Assembly: GCA_017654735.1 (NCBI GenBank) | Contig: JADPYG010000088.1 | Location: 3,534,001-3,598,000, forward strand | DNA from: Vishniacozyma victoriae | Taxonomy: Eukaryota > Basidiomycota > Tremellomycetes > Tremellales > Bulleribasidiaceae | Direction: 5' to 3' | DNA length: 64,000 nt | Part shown: positions 56,727-64,000 of the stretch, piece by piece | Layout: the number at the start of each line of letters is the position of its first letter | Numbering within the stretch: the stretch's first letter is position 1 | Notes under the pieces: model-generated | Told to the model about the DNA's origin: nothing | The model's database searches: none | What the model saw: the letters and a program-made list of their open reading frames with translations, nothing else | Made by a program: the position numbers and the translations under genes

Positions 56727-59700
56727 ATGTCGGGAGACTTCAACCTCCAAGAGGAGTCGATAAGCTTGACAACCGACCCGGAAGCTTATACCATCAACCA
56801 CGAACTCGAAGTCCCATCATGCTCTACCGCCGAGCTTGATGCACATCTTTCTTCCGCTATTGATTCTGTGGTGAATGATCCCGACAGTATCACCCATTCA
56901 TCACCTACTACATTTGATGTATTTCGATCTATCTTGAAATACGCCGACTCGCCCAATGTTAGCGCTAGCATCCTCACCAAGACACTGGATCAAATTACCA
57001 GCAGTCTCGTCACGCACGCCAATGCTGTCGTAGCGATTGGATATGAGGATATGGATGCTCCCATGGCGCACAAGACGCCTTTGGAGATGTGGGCTTTCTT
57101 GCTACAATGGTTCGTAGTTGTTGCGGAGCGAGGAGCAGGAAAAGGAGAAGAGACAAGGACAGTGGGAAGAGGAGGGAAAGCGGCAAAATCAAAGAAATCA
57201 GCTTCAATACCGACAACATTCGTTTGGCCGGATCATATTCCTCAAGTACTAGCGACAATGGCGAAAGTACTCAAAGTCCCAACTCAACGTATATGGAGGA
57301 CATCATCCGAGAGGGAAGCTTTCGTTTCTTGCTTCACCAAACCGGCATATCAACTCGCAGAGACTGAATCGTATTTAAAGAATCAGGAAATCAAAATGGG
57401 GATATACAAAGTCATTTGTCTGGCCGTCAAATTCCATTCGCACGCATTCGGAGCTCAAACGAGTATTATTCAGAATTTGACGTATTTCGAGCATTTGGCG
57501 GAGTACATGGCGGAACTTCTATCGATACTGGAGAAAGAATTCGATTTCAATCAATTAGGAGAGGAGATCCTGAGGGATGTCGCAAGCAAGTCGTTTGCTC
57601 ATAATGACCAAAAAGGACCGAAAGTGTTTTCGAGATTCTTGGTCAGGTTCGCGGAACTCAGCCCCGCGGTCGTACAGAAGCAGATGGCCCTGCTGCTATC
57701 GCACCTGGATTCAGAGGTCAGCTGGCGTTGCTTGAATGAGAGGAGCGAGCTAATAAGCAGGCATACCCAATGCGAATGGCGATTATCGAGATTGTCGGGA
57801 TCTTGATCCAAGATATCTCATTATCGGATGAAGGCGACGAAGAACAAAAGAGCAAGCAGGTCAAGAAATATTTCGAACTCTTGATGGAACGTTTCCTGGA
57901 TCTGAACGCGTTCGTACGAGGAAAAGTCATGTCGACAATATACAAACTCTGCGAGTGAGTCCACCCTCTTGTGCTTGATGAGTCTTATTGATGACAGCCT
58001 AAAAAACAAATACCCCAAACAACGAGCTCAAATTACCGAGCTGGCCATCAGGACTCTTGAGGATAAGACTGCTACATGCCGAAAGAATGCAATTCAGCTC
58101 CTACACAAGTTGATTCAAACACATCCATTTGGTCAGATTCATGGTGGTTCCCTCCATGCGCCCGAATGGCAGGCTAGCTACGAGGTGCTTTTAGCTCAAT
58201 TGGAGAAGGTTGATGCGCATGAGCTCGAGGAGGCCAAGCGACAAACTGGGATGGGCGATGAGGATGCAGAGCAAGAGGAAAATGAGAAGAAGCCCGAGGT
58301 CGACGGAGAAGAGGGAGAAGATGGTGAAGAGGCGGAAGAAGGCGATGAATCGGCTCCCAAAGAGAAGACTAAGAAGAAACCTCGTCAATCCCAACTCGAC
58401 ATTTCTGCTTTACAGGCAGAGCAATCCAACCTCGATCCCAACTTTGTCCTTCAATTGCGACTTGCAAAGAAATACTACTCCGACGCACTCCGCTTCATCA
58501 ATTCCATCGAAAGTGCCGTACCTATCCTAGCTCAATTACTCGTATCGACAAACAAATCTGAAGCACTTGAAGCCATTCGATTCTTCCGTATAGCATACGA
58601 ATACAAATTAGTCGGAGCAGAGGTCGGTATCAAGACCATGATCCACTTGATCTGGACGAAAGATAATACTTCCACAGGCGCTCCTTCAGAAGTCGTCGAG
58701 GCTGAAAAGGGAATTCGAGGAAGTTTAATTGAAACATACAAAAGTCTCTACTTTGATGTTGTACCCGATTTGAACCCCAGACAGCAAGTTAATCGAATCG
58801 CCAAGAACATGATTGAACGAACATACGATGCGACGCTGGCTGAATTGACGAGTTTGGAAGAATTGATGCGCACTATGATGATGGAAGGTGGAGCTGAGGG
58901 GGGTGTACATGAAGATGTGATTAATAAGCTGTGGCAGGTTTACTGTGAGTGGTCCTTGGCGTGGCATTGACTGACGATTAGCTACTGATACACCTGTTCC
59001 TAAACCTCAAAGGCAGGGCGCTATCATCATACTTGGAATGTTGGCTGTTGCAAAGCGAGAAGTTGTCACTGAGCAAGTGGAGAATCTGATCAGGGTCGGA
59101 CTCGGTCAACATGGCATGGTAAGCTTGAACCCAACAACGCGAGCTGACGACAGAATGACTTGGTACTTGCTCGATATACTTGTGTTGCTCTTCAACGTCT
59201 AGGTGGAAGTGCGAAGAAAGTCAAAGGTGAGTCCAATCAAGTCGCTCGAACTAACAGGTAGGATCACTAGCAGACAAGACGATGCGATTACCAATGGATA
59301 ACCCCATCTTCCAAAAGCTACAAGATATCATTGAAAGAGCGCCCCGAACTCCCCAATGGTTCGGGATGGCCGAACAAGCTATTAATACAATCTACCTCCT
59401 AGGCGAACAACCAGATCAACTATGTAGTCAAATCATCAAGAATCTTACCGAGAAAGCTTTCCATCCCCGCGCGCAAGATCTGGAGGTCGAAGTGGAATCT
59501 CGACCAATGACACCCACTCAGGCGGAACAAGAGGATGATGACGATGATATTCCCCCGACTCCTGCTACGTTGATGCCGCCTGATACGCCAGCTATCCCAC
59601 CTACACCAGCTTGGAGTATGCCCGCTACGCCTGGTATGGAACGGGCAAATTCCCAAGACTCAATCAAGAATGATAGTCAAAGTACACCCTCTTTCGCTCT

Positions 59701-61352
59701 TGCTCAATTGGTCTTCACAGTCGGGCATGTGGCTATCAAACATATCGTCTACCTAGAACTGGTCGAGAGGGAGTTCAAGCGTAGAAAGGATGAAAAGGTT
59801 AAATGTGAGTATAAGCTGACGGAAATCCATAGTAAAGCTGACGGGAAGTGAAAGCTGCAGAGACAGACAAAGAGAAGGAAGCAGCTTCTAACGATTTGGA
59901 TGCAGTAGCTGGAAACGCCGAGGATGATATTGGAGATCGAATCGCAAATGTCCGGGAACATGAACTCTTATACGGCGACAGAAGCTTGTTGAGGGTTTAC
60001 GGTCCTTTGATCTCAGCCATCTGCGCTAGCCCCAGGAAATATAGGGTGAGTCTATCTTGTCTTCCAAATGGTTGACACTGATGGCAGTCACCCTCGCTAC
60101 GATTGGCAGCTACGTTGGCTTTGACGAAACTCATGTGTGTTTCCGGGCAATATTGCGAGGATCACCTGTTACTCCTCCTCAAGATCCTGGAAAGTAGTAA
60201 AGATCCCTCCATTAGGTCCAATATCGTGATTGCCTTAGGTGATATCGCTGTCTCATTCGGAAACATCATGGACGATGTAAGCTGTCACTACCGATCCTGA
60301 AGAAAAGCTAACATGTAGAACTCGGAACGCTTATACCAAGGTCTATCAGATACCTCCAGTTCCGTCAAGAAGAACACCCTGATGGTCTTGACACACTTGA
60401 TCTTGAATGGAATGATCAAGGTTAAAGGTCAATTGGGAGAAATGGCAAAATGCCTTGAAGATCCCGATCCTCGAATTTCAGACTTAGCCAAACTATTCTT
60501 CAAGGAATTATCGACAAAAGACAATGCGCTATATAATAATTTACAGGATGTTATTAGTCATCTTAGTGTTGGGAAATTCAAGGTTGATGAAGAGAGTTTC
60601 GAAAAGACCATGCGCTTTATCTTTACGTTTATCGAAAAGGTAAGTCTGTCTTCCTGCTGGATAGGGGCGAGCTGACGGGGTAGGATAAACAAGCTGAATC
60701 GATCGTTGAGAAATTATGTCAGAGATATAGATTAGCTACCGACGAACGACAATGGCGAGATATCGCTTTTTGCTTGTCGCTATTACCATTCAAATCTGAG
60801 CGATCGATGAAGAAGCTCATCGAGGGGTGAGTCTTTCAATTGTTGTCAGAGCTGATGACAGTCTACCATTCTACCAGGATAAGCTACATGAAGAAAAGGT
60901 GTTCCAGAGATTCAGCGAGATCTTGACCAAGGTAAGCTATTTCTTCCTTGCCCGGATCCGAGCTGACGATATAGGCTCGGCAGAATAGGAATCCTGGTAA
61001 ACCAGAAACCGAGCTTAAAGAGTTTGAAGCAGTGAGTCGGCTGAGCTTCCTGGTACATGTCCTCAGCTGACTCTCAGATTCTGGCGGAACATCAAGCCAA
61101 GGGACTTGAGGAACAAGCCCTCGAAGCGGACGTTGCGAAGAAGACGAAAGCGGCCAAGAGACGAGCTGCGAAACGAGGTGCGGCTACTGGTCAGGCTAGT
61201 GCTGCTCCTGTTGCCCGCAAGGGATCGGAGACTCCAGTGAGACATGAACGTCCGAAGAGAGGTCAGTTGATGTTATCAATTGAGAGGGGTAGTACTGATG
61301 TGTAGGACGTCGTAGAGCTGCTGTGGATAGCGATGAAGAGGAGGAAGAGTAA
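56727..61352 (+). CDS. YCS4: Condensin complex subunit 1 (Ycs4/Cnd1/CAP-D2)
   Basis: HEAT-repeat subunit of condensin needed for mitotic chromosome compaction. The start MSGDFNLQEESISLTTDPEAY is followed by HEAT-type helices: EMWAFLLQWFVVVAERGAGK, NFLTKPAYQLAE-like segment, FSRFLVRFAELSPAVV and AYPMRMAIIEIVGILIQD. The diagnostic Cnd1 run is LLMERFLDLNAFVRGKVMSTI, then TLEDKTATCRKNAIQLLHKLI. Later, RKYRVSLSCL-like splice and SPSLRLAATLALTKLMCVSGQYCEDHL, DPSIRSNIVIALGDIAVSFGN and VKKNTLMVLTHLILNGMIKVKGQ match the core domain. The C-terminus is basic then acidic (RRRAAVDSDEEEE). There are more than ten exons. An acidic insert (about 58250-58380) separates HEAT blocks. Confidence 0.94.
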
Positions 61353-61505
61353 TTTGTTCGCGAATTGTGATAGAATCTTGGGTTATTCGTGGCTCTTGTT
61401 CATCTTGTGATATGACTTGATGTTGTATGATGTATATGCATTACTATCTCATTATAATTTACCCCTCATGATCGTCCTTCATCTAGCGTGTATCCATGTT
61501 GGAAT

Positions 61506-61942
61506 CTAGAAATCCTATTGAATCAGCTCTGTTCCCCCGATCTCATCGAGCAACGTACCGTGACCCTGCCAGCATAACTCCAATCCCCTTCAGTAGACTT
61601 AAACGGATCAACCTTAGGCCCACCCATCTCTCCAGTCTTTGGATTCCTCTCTCCCATGAATTCCGGAATAGGCCCCCTCCTCAGATCCCGATGTTTCTCA
61701 AGATCTATATCGGCTTCTTTTGATATTTCAGATGGCGGAAGGGTGGACGCGGGTGTAGCGCCCACTGTCTGAGCTGCTTTCTGTTGTGCTTCGAATTCGG
61801 CCTGGTCGGCTGCTGGGAGAGGTGGGGGACCGGGGCGGGTGAAAGAAGATCGGGAGGCGTATGTTCTGATTGCTGATGTTGAGGTGGATGCAAAGGGGGT
61901 GAGGCGTGATAGTGATCGGCTAAATGTGCGTAGGATTGACAT
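61506..61942 (-). CDS. SDH8: Succinate dehydrogenase assembly factor 4
   Basis: Mitochondrial chaperone for the flavinated Sdh1 subunit of complex II. The start MSILRTFSRSLSRLTPFAS is a classic mitochondrial presequence. The C-terminal signature is NPKTGEMGGPKVDPFK and EGDWSYAGRVT, and a short last exon adds DF and the stop to complete the conserved GRVTDF. The unspliced frame would end with an unrelated eleven-residue tail, so the final intron (about 61515-61558, GTACGT donor, CTGATTCAATAG end) is needed. The middle is Pro/Ala-rich and variable, as in the family. Confidence 0.93.
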
Positions 61943-62259
61943 GTTTATGGTTTGTGTTGGTGGCGATGATATATGTAATGAATAAGAGTGAAAAGTAAAC
62001 TATGTAGGAGAATATATAGTCAGATCAGAGTGAATCAAAGATCCTCGGATAAGATCGGCAAGTTGATTTTGTATTCAGGCACGGATATGACCACATTTCT
62101 AGAACACCGTTTCATCAAGTGGAGTAAGTTAAGGTATCACTCACTCTGGCTATCAAAGCATTTAGTAACCCATACACAACGATCAGTCCAATTAGATCAA
62201 TAGTCAGAGGCTTCCAGCTTTTTCATCTAAGACCAATATCAAATCCCGCATATATCAAC
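61943..62259. other. Divergent promoter of SDH8 and APN1
   Basis: 317 nt, AT-rich around 61970-62110. Nothing was recognised. Confidence 0.4.
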
Positions 62260-63950
62260 ATGTCATCTCCAGCGAGACCAAAACGAGCTGCCGCTTCTCG
62301 ATCAACCATTAAAGCCGAATCGCCAGGAAGCGAATCATCAGCTCTATCAGAGGAAGACGTCAAACCGGTCAAGAAGACTCCTCGGACTTCAAAAGTCAAG
62401 AAAGAGCTTGCAGAGAGAGCCGAGGAGGTGGACATCGAAGCCCCCGTCAAGGGTAAAGGCAAAGCTGCTCCCAAACGTGCAAAAGCACCCAAAGCCGAAG
62501 ATGAAGACGGCGATAAACCCGCCAAAAAGCCAAGAGTTGCCAAAGCTTCGATATTCCCTCCCACAGACCTTTTGCCATCATTGCATCCCCCACGAAAAGG
62601 TTATCCAGCATTCAAATTCCCAAAATTAGATGGAGTCAGGAATGGAGGTATTCAATCAACGGAAAGAGGGGATATGCCAATGTTGATTGGAGCGCACACT
62701 TCTATTGCTGGTGGGCCTGCAACTGCTTTGCTGAAAGCTGGAATGTTGGGAGCGAATGGATTGGCTATGTTTGTCAAGAGTCAGAGACAATGGAAAGCTA
62801 AGGATTATGAGCCTGAAGCTGTGGAGAGGTTCAGGGATTTGATGAAGAGTAAAGATGAGGGTGGTGGGTCACAGCAATCTTAATGCCTGATGATTACTGA
62901 TACGACAGGTCTTGGATATCCTGCGGAATCGATCTTGGTTCATGGAAGCTACTTGATCAATCTTGGGTGCGCGATGCCGTTCAGACATGTATCCTCAAGC
63001 TGACAAATAGCAATCCAGATACTGCTAAATGGCAAACATCGTATGAGTGCTTTGTCGATGATTTGAAACGCTGTCACCAACTCGGCGTCAAGCTATACAA
63101 CTGGCAGTGAGTGATTATCAGCTCTCGGTAGTATCAATTGGCTGACACGCAGTCCCGGATCAACAGTCGGAGCATGTACCAAAGAAGAGAGCTTTGCTTC
63201 TATTGCCAAAGCGATCAATCAAGCACATAAAGAAGTACCAGAGGTCATCACTGTCATTGAGAACATGGTGAATCAACCTCGTATTCATACTTCGTGAGCT
63301 GATGATAAGGCAAACGCAGGCTCCAACATCGTCGGAACGGCATTCACAGATCTAAAATCAATGATTGATCTCGTAGAAGATAAATCGAGGGTTAGGGTTT
63401 GCATCGATACATGCCACACTTTTGCTGCTGGGTATGATATTCGTACTCCCGAAACCTTCAAGGAGACGATGAAGAAGTTTGAGGAAGAAGTTGGATGGGA
63501 GTATCTGGCTGGGGTCCATTTGAATGATTCCAAGAAAGGTTTAGGATCATCAAAAGATCTGCATGAAAATATCGGACTGTAAGTCACCTTGATATTGATC
63601 TGTACGATGACTAATTTGCTAGGGGAGAAATAGGCTTAACAGCCTTCCGTTTACTAGTCCGCGACCCCCATTTTGCGGGAATACCCCTAATCCTCGAAAC
63701 CCCTTTACCCGAACCAGTAAAAGGAACTCCAAATGCCGAACTGAGCATATGCGACAAAGAAATCGAAATGCTATACCGGATACAGGGGATTGAGGATGAT
63801 GAATGGGATGGCCAGAAGGATGGGATAGTAGCTGAATTTAGGGGGCTGAGGGATAAATTGAATCCCCCTAAAGAAAAGAAACCGGCAGGAAAGAAGGGCA
63901 AGAAAGGGAAGAAGGATGATGAAGATGAGGACGATGAGGACGATGATTAG
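62260..63950 (+). CDS. APN1: AP endonuclease IV, Apn1
   Basis: Zinc-dependent endonuclease that cuts DNA 5' of abasic sites in base excision repair. The N-terminal ~110 residues are basic and Lys/Pro-rich (KVKKELAERAEE, KGKGKAAPKRAKA), a nuclear-targeting extension not found in bacterial Nfo. The TIM barrel shows MLIGAHTSIAGGP (first His ligand), LVHGSYLINLG (second His), KLYNWHPGST, VIENM (Glu ligand), VCIDTCHTFAAGYD (Asp and His), LAGVHLNDSKKGLGSSKDLHENIGLG and PLILETPLPE (Glu). All metal ligands are present. Introns are short, with the first at about 62859-62907. The C-terminus is Lys-rich then Asp/Glu-rich (KKGKKGKKDDEDEDDEDDD). Confidence 0.95.
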
Positions 63951-64000
63951 ATGAAACAAATTATAGGAAGGAAGCAGCATATGCACCGATCAGTGGTATG

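Noticed and set aside
1..64000. Transposons, insertion remnants, CRISPR arrays or a biosynthetic cluster
   Set aside because: No terminal repeats, reverse transcriptase, transposase or repeat-spacer patterns were seen, and neighbouring genes belong to unrelated pathways.

Overview
This is a window from an intron-rich fungal nuclear genome, most likely a basidiomycete yeast of the Tremellales (Cryptococcus/Kwoniella type). Genes are dense and on both strands. Coding regions are cut by many short introns (mostly 35-65 nt) with GTNNGY donors, a CTGAC/CTAAC-like branch site very close to the acceptor, and a few microexons (24 nt in PIK1, 18 nt in a small Cys-rich gene, a 6 nt first coding exon in a small membrane gene). 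No mobile element, rRNA gene, credible tRNA gene or CRISPR was seen.

Layout. 1-12 kb: a partial single-span membrane protein (-), then a co-oriented run of PI 4-kinase PIK1, a VAP/Scs2 ER tether, an OTU deubiquitinase, a secreted histidine acid phosphatase-like protein and a small Gly-rich protein. 12-25 kb: KNR4/SMI1 (cell wall/calcineurin signalling), two small unknown genes, a SNF2 ATPase with a RING finger (Uls1/Rad5-Rad16 type), RNase P/MRP subunit POP3, and ribosomal protein RPS22, whose second intron carries an H/ACA snoRNA. 25-42 kb: NUS1 (dolichol synthesis), kinase KIN1, an RTA1-family membrane protein, a new small membrane protein, a secreted GH13 amylase, a PRXL2/AhpC-TSA-like protein, an amino acid/choline-type permease, a frameshifted unknown gene and mitochondrial bL36 (RTC6). 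42-56 kb: a C2H2 transcription factor with a fungal-TF domain, a (6-4)-type photolyase/cryptochrome, a CHR chromate-type transporter, an LtrA-like membrane protein, a class II eIF4E (4EHP), a small Cys-rich protein and a glycolipid transfer protein. 56-64 kb: condensin subunit YCS4, SDH assembly factor SDH8 and AP endonuclease APN1.

The genes are mostly housekeeping and do not form a biosynthetic cluster. Several touch the ER and lipids (PIK1, VAP, NUS1, GLTP) and several touch DNA repair or chromatin (SNF2/RING, photolyase, APN1, condensin), but nothing in their spacing shows co-regulation. The best structural find is the intronic H/ACA RNA. Its 5' pocket can pair with 18S rRNA around the U that corresponds to yeast U106, and both pockets lie 14 nt from box H or ACA. 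It looks like snR44, which in budding yeast also sits in an RPS22 intron. Other points of note are two reading frames each broken by one base at a homopolymer, an in-frame TGA inside a probable VAP exon, twin 10-bp palindromes upstream of the CHR gene, and a small Cys-rich protein with a ubiquitin-like LRLRGG string.
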